A stretch of 64,000 bases of DNA from a virus: the IMG/VR virus record IMGVR_UViG_3300017917_002108, positions 82,605-146,604 of that record, one strand, 5' to 3'. Of the stretch, positions 7,877 to 15,302 are shown one piece after another; the stretch's first letter is position 1; each line of letters opens with the position of its first letter. The position numbers were made by a program, and so were the translations under genes. The notes beneath the pieces were generated by a model. The model was not told the origin of the DNA. It ran no database searches and worked only from the letters and a program-made list of their open reading frames with translations.

Positions 7877-8432
7877 ACTTCAAGGACTGGTTGCAAAAAT
7901 ATGTAGAGACATAACACAAAGTAATTGGAAACCAGATTATATCGTAGGAATCACTCGTGGTGGGCTGATTCCTGCTGTCATGATCAGTCAATATTTGAAT
8001 ATTCCAATGTGGACTCTTAATGTCAGTCTCAGAGACAACAACGAAGGCGAAAGTAACCTATGGATGGCCGAAGATGCTCTCGGACCTAATAGTAGAGATA
8101 GATTCATAGACGATCCAGACGATGTTGCAGGTGTCTTGAAGGCTGCAAGCGAGTTATTAGAAGCTGGCACATTCAAAGAAATATTATTAGTAGACGATAT
8201 CAACGACACAGGCTCCACATTTAATTGGATTATAAACGATTGGAAATCTAGTTGCTTTCCCGAAGATCCAGCTTGGGATGAAGTTTGGAATCAAAATGTT
8301 AGATTCGCTGTTTTAATAGATAATCTTTCCAGTGACTGTGAATACAGTATGGATTATGTGGGTAAAGAAATTAATAAATCGGAAAACAATGTGTGGGTAG
8401 ATTTTCCATGGGAAGAATGGTGGACAAAATGA
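7848..8432 (+). CDS. Phosphoribosyltransferase (type I PRTase fold)
   Basis: A 194-residue protein. PDYIVGITRGGLIPAVMISQ (29-48) is the typical PPi-loop region, and EILLVDDINDTGSTFNW (111-127) is the PRPP-binding loop of purine-type phosphoribosyltransferases. These enzymes move a base onto PRPP to form a nucleotide. The hood region that chooses the base is not diagnostic here, so xanthine/guanine-type activity is a guess. It overlaps the cupin-like gene by 29 bases and the HIT gene by ATGA. It could salvage purines or, less likely, handle deazaguanine. Confidence 0.85.
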   Translation: MNKLVIDQRELQGLVAKICRDITQSNWKPDYIVGITRGGLIPAVMISQYLNIPMWTLNVSLRDNNEGESNLWMAEDALGPNSRDRFIDDPDDVAGVLKAASELLEAGTFKEILLVDDINDTGSTFNWIINDWKSSCFPEDPAWDEVWNQNVRFAVLIDNLSSDCEYSMDYVGKEINKSENNVWVDFPWEEWWTK

Positions 8433-8812
8433 TTAAAGTAGTACAAGAACAACCAAATGATATCGATGAATCTAAGGCCCCTTGGACTGAACTTGTTGAA
8501 GAAGATTATCATGTGAAAGTATTTCAAGACAAATATCCAGTCACTGAAGGTCATCTATTATTTGTGCCTAAATATAACACAGTACATGTTCTAATGGATG
8601 CTATGGAAGATGCTGTAAGATATGGATTACAAAAAGTAGAAACCAAAGAGTGGGATGGGTTTAATCTAGGTATCAACATAGGACAAGCAGCAGGTCAAAC
8701 TGTTGGTTGGCCGCATGTTCATCTAATTCCAAGACGCCAAGGCGATATGGAAGATCCCACAGGTGGTGTCAGACATGTAATACCAGAAAGAGGTAATTAT
8801 AGAAAGTGGTAA
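8429..8812 (+). CDS. HIT-family (histidine triad) protein
   Basis: A 127-residue protein. The ATGA start at 8429 is preferred over an in-frame ATG at 8393, which lies inside the previous gene. KYPVTEGHLLFVPKYN (35-50) and INIGQAAGQTVGWPHVHLIP (82-101) are HIT signatures. The triad reads W-P-H-V-H: H96 (the nucleophile position) and H98 are present, but the first triad position is Trp94. HIT proteins hydrolyse or transfer nucleotide phosphoesters. Next to a phosphoribosyltransferase, a role in nucleotide metabolism is plausible. Confidence 0.85.
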   Translation: MIKVVQEQPNDIDESKAPWTELVEEDYHVKVFQDKYPVTEGHLLFVPKYNTVHVLMDAMEDAVRYGLQKVETKEWDGFNLGINIGQAAGQTVGWPHVHLIPRRQGDMEDPTGGVRHVIPERGNYRKW

Positions 8813-9645
8813 TGAACAAAAGAACTTTATTCATCGGTGATAGTCATACTATGGGGTATAAATCTGTTCCGGATAAAAATGGGCTGGGCAGTTTTACTCA
8901 ATGGAATGATAATAACTATGCAGAAATTTATTCAGAATACAATAAAAAACCTGTAGTCATCTATGCTTTATCGGGAGCAACAAATAGATTGTATACCGAT
9001 TGGCTAAAGTCTATGTTTGAAAAGTACGATGACATTGACGATGTGTTTATATGCCTTTCATCGTTTAATAGATTTATCATTGCCATTGATGATTTAACTA
9101 ACGAAGAAACTCTGCCCATTGATTGGTTTCAATACAAACTTGATAATTCAACAGATACTGTACATAGGTATATGGATGGCATAGTAAGAGACAAAACTAT
9201 GCAACTGTTGAATAAATCAACTTTTGCAGATTATGATAATTTTCCAGGAATAGAATTCAGTGGAGAAGATGGATTAATCACCCCCGATATAAGAAAACAT
9301 ACCTATATGCAGGTTAAATTGTTTTTTGAACTAAACACATATCTCGAAAAGAGAGAATTTTTGAATAGTGTCTATACCTGGGATAATATTTGCAAAGATC
9401 ACGGTGCTCAGCTCCATTTGTTCAATTTTACTAATAGATTAAAATTTCCCAGCGATTTAAGCTATTACGGGAAACTCAAAAATACTAAAGTAGCTACTAA
9501 GACTGTAGAAACCTTTTTATCAGGCCTAGGAATAAATCATAAAGATTATTTAATAGAAGATAAAGAACATTACAATACCGAATATCATGAGTTAGTGGCA
9601 AAAAATTATATACCATGGTTAAAAACATTAAAAAATTACTCATAA
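8812..9645 (+). CDS. SGNH/GDSL-like protein
   Basis: A 277-residue protein; the ATG at 8812 overlaps the preceding TAA. It begins RTLFIGDSHTMGY, with the GDS serine motif near residue 9. HYNTEYHELV near the end could supply the His of the SGNH catalytic set (normally DxxH). ICLSSFNRF may correspond to the central block. SGNH enzymes act as esterases or acyltransferases on lipids or glycans. No signal peptide is seen, so it probably acts in the cytoplasm or on virion or glycan substrates. It overlaps a second, shorter SGNH-like gene by 31 bases. Confidence 0.65.
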   Translation: MNKRTLFIGDSHTMGYKSVPDKNGLGSFTQWNDNNYAEIYSEYNKKPVVIYALSGATNRLYTDWLKSMFEKYDDIDDVFICLSSFNRFIIAIDDLTNEETLPIDWFQYKLDNSTDTVHRYMDGIVRDKTMQLLNKSTFADYDNFPGIEFSGEDGLITPDIRKHTYMQVKLFFELNTYLEKREFLNSVYTWDNICKDHGAQLHLFNFTNRLKFPSDLSYYGKLKNTKVATKTVETFLSGLGINHKDYLIEDKEHYNTEYHELVAKNYIPWLKTLKNYS

Positions 9646-10208
9646 CTGGAGATAGTTTTGCTGCTGTTTGGCCGGATTCAACTAATGGTTGGGTTAATCT
9701 ATTGGCGAGAGAATATGAAGTTTGCAATCTGGCTAAAGCAGGAGTTGGCGAATATAAGATCCTAAAACAAATAGAAAATATCAACATAAACAATTTCGAT
9801 TGTGTGATCGTAAGTCATACCAGCCCTAGTAGAATTCATACTAAAAATCATCCTTTGCATACCACAGGTTTTCATAACGAATGTGATCTAATAGTCACAG
9901 ATTTAATGGCACATTGGAATCCCTTGAATAAAAATTTATCAGGGGCCAAATCATTCTTCAAATACCACTATGACGAACAATATCAGTTAGATATCTATAA
10001 ATTGTTGAGGACCAAAATAAATGATCTAATAAACATACCCTATATTAGTGTCTCCCATGTAGAAATAGCTAATCAATTACGAATTGAATCTCGGCATATT
10101 GATTTCAGTGACCTCTGGAAAACAGAAAGAGGTAATGTGAATCACTACACTGACGCAGGGAATAAAATTGTTTACAATCAAATTAAAAATATAATAGAAA
10201 CCATATGA
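9615..10208 (+). CDS. Second SGNH/GDSL-like protein
   Basis: A 197-residue protein beginning KKLLITGDSFAAVWP, a GDS motif near residue 12 after one beta strand. It ends with NHYTDAGNKIVYNQI, the D-x-x-(N/H) helix end typical of SGNH folds. FDCVIVSHTSPSR may be the block III equivalent. It is likely a hydrolase or transferase of the same superfamily as its neighbour, but too different to be a recent copy. No signal peptide. Confidence 0.68.
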   Translation: MVKNIKKLLITGDSFAAVWPDSTNGWVNLLAREYEVCNLAKAGVGEYKILKQIENININNFDCVIVSHTSPSRIHTKNHPLHTTGFHNECDLIVTDLMAHWNPLNKNLSGAKSFFKYHYDEQYQLDIYKLLRTKINDLINIPYISVSHVEIANQLRIESRHIDFSDLWKTERGNVNHYTDAGNKIVYNQIKNIIETI

Positions 10209-10405
10209 ACGATATACATGTAAATTGGAATCCTAAAAAAATCGATCATCTAGGATGGAACGAAATATGTTGCAGAATAACAGAACAATTTGGTCTCCCC
10301 GGAGATCGGTATGTGACTGAGGTCAGCGAAAATTATATGAAATTTAAATTTAGAGATGACCAAGATAGTCTGATGTGTAGGATGCTGTTAAGCGAATACC
10401 TATGA
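10205..10405 (+). CDS. Small hypothetical protein
   Basis: A 66-residue protein in an ATGA overlap with the SGNH-like gene. Sequence features are GWNEICCRITEQFGLPGD and KFRDDQDSLMCRMLLSEYL. Mixed alpha/beta, no known motif. Coupled to the next, membrane-anchored gene by another ATGA. Confidence 0.6.
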   Translation: MNDIHVNWNPKKIDHLGWNEICCRITEQFGLPGDRYVTEVSENYMKFKFRDDQDSLMCRMLLSEYL

Positions 10406-10641
10406 TAAAATTTATTTTAGGATTCTTAGCTGCATGTTTGATTTGGGTTTGGGTATTGTCTAATGTTGATATACCCACATATAAAATCTATGACTGTGGT
10501 ATGGCAGAATGGCATCCTGATACACCTCCCGAAGTGAAAGAAGAGTGTAGGAAAAGACGTTATCAAGAATGGATCAATCGACATGAAAGACAAATTAAAA
10601 CACGCATACATGCAGACAGCATTTATTTTTTCAAGACTTAG
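10402..10641 (+). CDS. Small membrane-anchored protein
   Basis: A 79-residue protein with an N-terminal hydrophobic segment (about residues 3-20, FILGFLAACLIWVWVL) and a charged remainder with two Cys (YDCG, EECRKR). It is likely inserted in the inner membrane with a short soluble tail. The end overlaps the deaminase gene by 59 bases, a long overlap for this region. Function unknown. Confidence 0.6.
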   Translation: MIKFILGFLAACLIWVWVLSNVDIPTYKIYDCGMAEWHPDTPPEVKEECRKRRYQEWINRHERQIKTRIHADSIYFFKT

Positions 10642-11110
10642 TCATGCTCGTAGATTACACGTTGGCGCTATCATTGTAAAGGATGATAGGATTATTTCTA
10701 TTGGGTATAACGGCATGCCAGCAGGATGGGACAACGATTGTGAAAATAAAGATTATATGTCTAGTGATGCTGGTGGTTGGCTTGATCCTGATGAGATAGA
10801 AGAACGCTGGCCTTATCAAGAACAGCAACTTCCAAAAGATTCTAATATATGGAGACGATATGCTCTCAAAACTAAACCGGAGGTATTACATGCTGAAACG
10901 AATGCGATCGCTAAACTTGCTAGAAGCACTGAGTCTGGGCTCAATGCTACTATGTTTATTACTCATAGTCCTTGCCTTGATTGTGCAAAGCTCATTTATC
11001 AAAGTGGCATTAATGCTGTCTATTATGCTCATGCTTATCGTAACGAAGATGGAATATCGTTCCTCAAAGCATCGGGAGTAGATGTTGAAAAATTGGACGT
11101 TAACAGTTAA
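10583..11110 (+). CDS. Deoxycytidylate (dCMP) deaminase
   Basis: A 175-residue enzyme that turns dCMP into dUMP for dTTP synthesis. The N-terminus RRLHVGAIIVKDDRIISIGY, then NGMPAGWDNDCE, is typical. The zinc site is HAETNAI (H103, E105) and SPCLDCAKLI (C131, C134). A ~30-residue insert (about 55-90) lies before the HAE motif, as in phage dCMP deaminases. This fits the nucleotide supply genes of a T4-like phage. The gene overlaps its neighbours on both sides. Confidence 0.93.
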   Translation: MKDKLKHAYMQTAFIFSRLSHARRLHVGAIIVKDDRIISIGYNGMPAGWDNDCENKDYMSSDAGGWLDPDEIEERWPYQEQQLPKDSNIWRRYALKTKPEVLHAETNAIAKLARSTESGLNATMFITHSPCLDCAKLIYQSGINAVYYAHAYRNEDGISFLKASGVDVEKLDVNS

Positions 11111-11273
11111 CGACGACGGAGTAATTGTTCTTCCAGATGATCTGTTAACAGACCTAGGATGGACAGAAGGGGATACTCTTAAATGGATTGACAATCATAA
11201 TGGTTCGTGGAGTATTGTCAAGGAAGAAGACTTGACAAACTTTATTAAAAAAGGTATAATAAGTAATGAGTAA
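11082..11273 (+). CDS. AbrB/MazE-like small DNA-binding protein
   Basis: A 63-residue protein. WTLTVNDDGVIVLPDDLL (5-22), then GWTEGDTLKWIDNHNGSW, follows the swapped-hairpin AbrB/MazE layout (a strand, G...LP..ll..lgw..Gd.l). Family members bind DNA as dimers and act as regulators or antitoxins. No toxin gene follows, so a regulatory role is more likely than an antitoxin. It overlaps the deaminase by 29 bases and queE by 8. Confidence 0.75.
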   Translation: MLKNWTLTVNDDGVIVLPDDLLTDLGWTEGDTLKWIDNHNGSWSIVKEEDLTNFIKKGIISNE

Positions 11274-12120
11274 AATAAAAATCGCAGAGCTGTTTTACAG
11301 CATCCAAGGTGAAGGACGCTATATGGGGGTGCCCAGTGTGTTCCTTAGAACCTTTGGCTGTAACTTTAAATGTGCTGGGTTTGGAATGCCTAGGGGTGAA
11401 CTAAGCTCAGAAGTAGAAGCCATTGCTGCTAGAGTATCGGAGTTTAAGAAGTATGAAGAACTTCCATTGGTTTCTACTGGTTGTGATAGCTATGCTAGCT
11501 GGGATCCTCGCTTTAAGGATCTTAGTCCAATGCTTACTATTGACGCCATCGCAGAAAGAATCTGCGAAATTTTACCATTCAACGGATGGCGAGAAGAGCA
11601 CTTGGTTATTACAGGAGGAGAACCGTTGCTTGGGTGGCAACGTGCTTACCCAGAATTGCTGAGACATCCTAAGATGCAAGGCCTTAAAGAAATCACATTT
11701 GAAACAAATGGTACTCAACCTCTAACAGAAGAATTTAAAGATTACTTATTGGAATGGTTGATGCCTCATCCAGAATATCAAAAAGAAATCACATTCAGCG
11801 TCAGTGCCAAACTAAGTTGTAGTGGCGAGGAAAGGCATGAAGCCATACGTCCAGAAGTAGTATGCGGATATCAAGACTGGGGACATACTTATCTTAAATT
11901 TGTTGTAGCCACAGAAGAAGACGTAGAAGAAGCTATTGAAACAGCAGATATCTATCGTGCAGAAGGATTTACTGGTTCAATTTACTTGATGCCTGTGGGC
12001 GGTGTTGAAAGTGTGTACACACTAAATAATCGTCGCGTAGCAGAACTAGCGATGAAGAACGGACTAAGATATAGCGACAGATTGCAGGTGCCGCTGTTTA
12101 AAAATGAATGGGGAACTTGA
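11266..12120 (+). CDS. queE: 7-carboxy-7-deazaguanine synthase (QueE), radical SAM
   Basis: A 284-residue protein. It opens with IAELFYSIQGEGRYMGVPSV, the QueE signature, and has the SAM-binding VITGGEPLLGWQ (114-125) and ETNGTQPL. QueE rearranges carboxytetrahydropterin into 7-carboxy-7-deazaguanine. The cluster cysteines are C32 and C36 (GCNFKC), with the third probably C73 in TGCDSYASWD. This gives a Cx3C-x36-C spacing instead of Cx3Cx2C: about 34 residues are inserted between the second and third ligands. The rest is full length. It shares the operon with folE and the DpdA-like gene. Confidence 0.92.
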   Translation: MSKIKIAELFYSIQGEGRYMGVPSVFLRTFGCNFKCAGFGMPRGELSSEVEAIAARVSEFKKYEELPLVSTGCDSYASWDPRFKDLSPMLTIDAIAERICEILPFNGWREEHLVITGGEPLLGWQRAYPELLRHPKMQGLKEITFETNGTQPLTEEFKDYLLEWLMPHPEYQKEITFSVSAKLSCSGEERHEAIRPEVVCGYQDWGHTYLKFVVATEEDVEEAIETADIYRAEGFTGSIYLMPVGGVESVYTLNNRRVAELAMKNGLRYSDRLQVPLFKNEWGT

Positions 12121-12584
12121 TGTTTACAAAAATAATTAAAAAAATTACAGGTATTGATAAACTTGAAGCCAGTATTGCTGAGATGCAGGCCAAAGAACTA
12201 GAAGTGGTTGAGAAATTAGCTGCCAATCAACGAGAAGTAGAAAGAGCAAGACAGGCCGTAGAAGCAGCCAAAGAAGAAGAAGAATTAGCCAAACTTAATC
12301 CAAAAGAACGTGCTACCAGAAAAAAAGAACCGTGGGTAGCTGTGCTTAACACACATGTTAATAAAGACAATATCAGGAATGGATTCTTTGAGCTTGACTG
12401 GAATGAGTATTTCGTGCTAAAATTAAAGCAAGAAGGATACGGTTTTGACGGGGACAAAGACGAAGAAATCGTAGATCGGTGGTTCAGAGAGCTCTGTGCT
12501 AATGTGGTAGTTGACGAAGGTGGCAACTTACCTGTTAATACAGGGGTTATTGATATTCAAAGTGTGAAAAAGAATAACCTATGA
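12120..12584 (+). CDS. Conserved phage protein with N-terminal coiled coil
   Basis: A 154-residue protein. The ATG at 12120 overlaps the queE stop (TGATG). Residues 10-70 form a long Glu/Ala/Lys-rich coiled coil. The C-terminal half is a compact domain with EPWVAVLNTHVNKDNIRNGF, then FELDWNEYFVLKLKQEGYGF and DRWFRELCANVV. The C-terminal domain looks strongly conserved, of a type I recall from T4-like cyanophages. Function unknown. It sits between queE and the RNase H gene. Confidence 0.75.
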   Translation: MFTKIIKKITGIDKLEASIAEMQAKELEVVEKLAANQREVERARQAVEAAKEEEELAKLNPKERATRKKEPWVAVLNTHVNKDNIRNGFFELDWNEYFVLKLKQEGYGFDGDKDEEIVDRWFRELCANVVVDEGGNLPVNTGVIDIQSVKKNNL

Positions 12585-13567
12585 CATATATTTTAGTTGA
12601 TACTGCTAACACATTCTTTCGTGCTAGGCATGTTATTAACGGCGATGCCGATATCAAGCTGGGTATGGCATTTCATATTACTCTAAACTCTATTCGTAAA
12701 GCATGGCAGCAATTCCATGGCAGTCATGTTATTTTCTGTTTAGAGGGAAGATCTTGGCGCAAGGACTACTACGAACCATATAAACGCAATCGTGCAGAAG
12801 CCCGTGCTGCACATACAGAAAAAGAACAAGAAGAAGATCGTGTATTCTGGGAAGCTTTTGATACATTCAAAGAGTTTATCACAGACAAGACTAATTGTAC
12901 AGTTCTACGAAATGATCAGCTAGAAGCAGATGATCTCATAGCAGGTTGGATACAAAGTCATCCGGACGATAATCACGTTATCATTTCGACAGACACAGAT
13001 TTCGTGCAACTTATCGCACCTAATGTAAAACAGTATAACGGTGTAATGGAATATACAATTACACACGAAGGAATCTTTGATGACAAAGGTAAACCGGTCA
13101 TTGACAAAAAAACCAAAGAACCAAAAGCAGCCCCAAACCCGGAATGGCTCTTATTCGAAAAGTGTATGCGTGGTGATACCAGTGATAATGTCTTCTCAGC
13201 GTATCCGGGTGTGCGTACTAAAGGCACAAGCAAAAAAGTGGGTCTTGCTGAAGCGTTCGAAGATCGTGGCACCAAAGGATTTGCGTGGAACAATCTCATG
13301 CTTCAGAGATGGACTGACCACGAAGGCAAAGAACATAGGGTCCTAGAAGATTATGAACGCAATCGTCGACTAATCGATCTTAGCTATCAGCCAGACCACA
13401 TAAGAGAAATAATCTCTTCAACTATTTCTACAGCAATTACATCAAACAAAAATATCAGCCAAGTGGGAATCAGATTAATTAAATTCTGTAATCTCTATGA
13501 TTTGAAAAAGATTTCAGAACAGGCACAATCATATGCCGAACCATTAAATGCGAGGTATACAATATGA
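12581..13567 (+). CDS. rnh: 5'-3' exonuclease / RNase H, T4 Rnh-like (FEN family)
   Basis: A 328-residue FEN-family nuclease. The conserved acidic residues lie in ILVDTANTFF (D7), LEADDLIAGW (near 115-124), STDTDFVQL (near 136-144) and KCMRGDTSDNVFSAYPGVRT, where the helix-3-turn-helix motif begins. RSWRKDYYEPYKRNR is the helical arch entry. In T4 this enzyme removes RNA primers from lagging-strand fragments. Length is close to T4 RNase H (305). It is coupled to both neighbours by ATGA overlaps. Confidence 0.9.
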   Translation: MTYILVDTANTFFRARHVINGDADIKLGMAFHITLNSIRKAWQQFHGSHVIFCLEGRSWRKDYYEPYKRNRAEARAAHTEKEQEEDRVFWEAFDTFKEFITDKTNCTVLRNDQLEADDLIAGWIQSHPDDNHVIISTDTDFVQLIAPNVKQYNGVMEYTITHEGIFDDKGKPVIDKKTKEPKAAPNPEWLLFEKCMRGDTSDNVFSAYPGVRTKGTSKKVGLAEAFEDRGTKGFAWNNLMLQRWTDHEGKEHRVLEDYERNRRLIDLSYQPDHIREIISSTISTAITSNKNISQVGIRLIKFCNLYDLKKISEQAQSYAEPLNARYTI

Positions 13568-14040
13568 CAGAGTTACATGCAAAACCAATCATTAAAGATA
13601 AATTTTGGATAGTAGAAAAAGACGGAGAAAAATTTGCTACGTTGCGTAAAAACGAAGATGACAGATTTATCATGAGTAATGAATTAGGTATTAAAATATA
13701 TGATAATCAAGAAAGTCTAACTCGTCAGTTTGGTAAAGATTTTTTTATTGCTAAAATTGTTCAAGAATCCGATGACAATCTACCTAACGAAGTTCACGGT
13801 TATCAGGCCAGTACCACACCGTTCAACTCAATGTTCGATATAAAAAGAAAGCTGCCGTTGTTTACTAAAAGTGATGACAGCAAAAGTTTATATTGTGCTG
13901 GTTACTATGTTATTCGTTTCGATAAAGGTTGGGTAAAAAGTTTTTGTCCCAAACTCATTACTCTACAACGATATGAATATCGAGGTCCGTTTAAAACAGA
14001 ACTTGAAATGAAACAGGTGCTATCTAATGTCTCAAAATAA
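13564..14040 (+). CDS. Conserved hypothetical protein of T4-like marine phages
   Basis: A 158-residue soluble protein. It starts with KPIIKDKFWIVEKDGEKFAT and ends with GWVKSFCPKLITLQRYEYRG and a short helix, which look like strongly conserved blocks. It is in an ATGA overlap with rnh. I recall similar proteins beside replication genes in cyanophages but know no function. Confidence 0.72.
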   Translation: MTELHAKPIIKDKFWIVEKDGEKFATLRKNEDDRFIMSNELGIKIYDNQESLTRQFGKDFFIAKIVQESDDNLPNEVHGYQASTTPFNSMFDIKRKLPLFTKSDDSKSLYCAGYYVIRFDKGWVKSFCPKLITLQRYEYRGPFKTELEMKQVLSNVSK

Positions 14041-14275
14041 TATTCCTAATAATTTACCCACTGTAGAAAAATTAATTCAGCGAGTTAATATGGCTGAAAA
14101 AAGTCAGCAGAAAGAGATTAGAATCACTGTACAAGAAGCCAGAGATTTAACTAACGAATTAGCTGTTATAACTTCTAAACTAGGTAGAACTATCCAAGAA
14201 ATACATCAAACGCTAAATGAGATTAAGCAGTCTACATCTCAAATAGACATTAAATTCGACGGCGGAACATTCTAA
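14027..14275 (+). CDS. Small helical hypothetical protein
   Basis: An 82-residue protein with two long helices (TVEKLIQRVNMAEKSQQKEI, and LTNELAVITSKLGRTIQEIH). It is probably a coiled-coil oligomer. Overlaps the preceding gene by 14 bases. It is the last gene before a 43-base gap carrying a late-promoter-like box and a hairpin. Confidence 0.68.
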   Translation: MSQNNIPNNLPTVEKLIQRVNMAEKSQQKEIRITVQEARDLTNELAVITSKLGRTIQEIHQTLNEIKQSTSQIDIKFDGGTF

Positions 14276-14280
14276 AAAGA

Positions 14281-14288
14281 CATAAATA
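14281..14288 (+). promoter_or_regulatory. Candidate T4-type late promoter box
   Basis: CATAAATA, seven of eight bases of the T4 late -10 element TATAAATA, lies 30 bases before the ATG at 14319 in one of the very few gaps of the plus-strand block. Near-identical boxes precede genes at 27375, 30115 and 59686, and the window encodes the late sigma factor gp55. If real, it drives 14319-21895 including the radical SAM genes. Confidence 0.5.
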
Positions 14289-14318
14289 TATACGTGGTTA
14301 ATTAGGAACACGTATATA
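14287..14318 (+). promoter_or_regulatory. Perfect 10-bp hairpin with the ribosome site in its loop
   Basis: TATATACGTG (14287-14296) and CACGTATATA (14309-14318) are perfect inverted repeats around a 12-base loop GTTAATTAGGAA. The loop holds the AGGAA ribosome site (14304-14308), and the stem ends immediately before ATG 14319. Presenting the ribosome site in a loop could raise or gate translation of the next gene. Alternatively the palindrome is a protein-binding site. Confidence 0.5.
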
Positions 14319-14603
14319 ATGAGCAGACCAAAACCCAAGGTTATTCTTGAATACGCAAATAAGGAAACTTACAAGGTCGAACAGATACTTGAAAGTGAGG
14401 CCATATGGGCTGTATTCTACAAGGGTCAACCGTTTAATTTGAAAAGCGGTAGTCTCTTGGCATCATACCCTGGTCCAAAATACAAGAAAGTAAGTTTTAG
14501 TAATCCCGGACATGCACACAATCTAGCTAAGAAACTAAACAGATTATTTAAAACCAAAGACTTTTCTGTATATAAACTGAACCAAGGTGAGAGAATAGAA
14601 TAA
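14319..14603 (+). CDS. Conserved T4-like phage hypothetical protein
   Basis: A 94-residue protein with AGGAA ten bases ahead. The sequence includes MSRPKPKVILEYANKETYKV, then AIWAVFYKGQPFNLKSG, YPGPKYKKVSFSNPGHAHNL and a C-terminal LNRLFKTKDFSVYKL. These blocks match a small family that I recall as widespread in T4-like marine phages. No function is known. It is the first gene after a candidate late promoter and hairpin. Confidence 0.78.
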   Translation: MSRPKPKVILEYANKETYKVEQILESEAIWAVFYKGQPFNLKSGSLLASYPGPKYKKVSFSNPGHAHNLAKKLNRLFKTKDFSVYKLNQGERIE

Positions 14604-14604
14604 T

Positions 14605-14994
14605 ATGAATATCAAGGATACCTATACAACGGTATTCCTAAGAGCGGCAGGACAACCGTTTACAGAGCAAACTGTTAAAAGTCTCAAGGGAAAATGGTGG
14701 TACAGTACCAGAGATAAAGAAGTTGGCGGCCTTCGCATAACTGACGATTGCTTGCAATTTGTCCGTGATAATGCTAAAATAAAAACATATGAAATCGATC
14801 TACCCAAGGATCTTATTCTTGGCCCGCAGGTCTTATTATGGTTGGATCAATTTTTAAATTCACCATTTCATTTAACCAAAAAAAATATCACAGTGTTGTC
14901 AGAAAAAACTGCTTTTGAACTGTATTTGTTTTCAGGTGATGTGAAAAAAATGGGTTCTGCAAAGGCAATGAATAAAAGACTTAATCAAGAATAA
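14605..14994 (+). CDS. Conserved T4-like phage hypothetical protein
   Basis: A 129-residue protein. KSLKGKWWYSTRDKEVGGLR (25-44), LGPQVLLWLDQFLNSPFHLT and FELYLFSGDVKKMG are conserved-looking blocks of a family seen next to the preceding gene in T4-like cyanophages. Soluble, no catalytic motif. A gap of 35 bases follows. Confidence 0.75.
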   Translation: MNIKDTYTTVFLRAAGQPFTEQTVKSLKGKWWYSTRDKEVGGLRITDDCLQFVRDNAKIKTYEIDLPKDLILGPQVLLWLDQFLNSPFHLTKKNITVLSEKTAFELYLFSGDVKKMGSAKAMNKRLNQE

Positions 14995-15029
14995 GCCCTT
15001 AAATTTTTCACACAAGTAAATAATTCGCT

Positions 15030-15302
15030 ATGATTGAAATTAATGCCCTAGACGTACTTAATCGTAGAAAAGTTGATTATATTCCTAATCATTTTTCTAG
15101 AATGAAGGTCAACGACAGCGAAGCCAATATTGTCGAAACTGAATTTTGGATTAAGAATAAGCTACGAGGACGATATTTTTTACTTAAAATTCCTGCTATT
15201 TCGCATGATGGAAAATTAAAAAATAATACTGTCGTGGGATTTGAAAATCATAAAGAGCTAACGTATTTTATGTTGGCCTGTCCACATTTAAGGAGAACAT
15301 GA
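15030..15302 (+). CDS. Small conserved hypothetical protein
   Basis: A 90-residue, mostly beta protein (HFSRMKVNDSEANIVETEFW, then NKLRGRYFLLKIPAISHDG). It ends in an AAGGAGAAC sequence that is the ribosome site for the next gene. No known domain. Confidence 0.65.
   Translation: MIEINALDVLNRRKVDYIPNHFSRMKVNDSEANIVETEFWIKNKLRGRYFLLKIPAISHDGKLKNNTVVGFENHKELTYFMLACPHLRRT

Noticed and set aside
15016-15023. GTAAATAA before the gene at 15030
   Set aside because: It ends seven bases from the ATG and has only the TAAATA core, so it is too close and too weak to list as a promoter.
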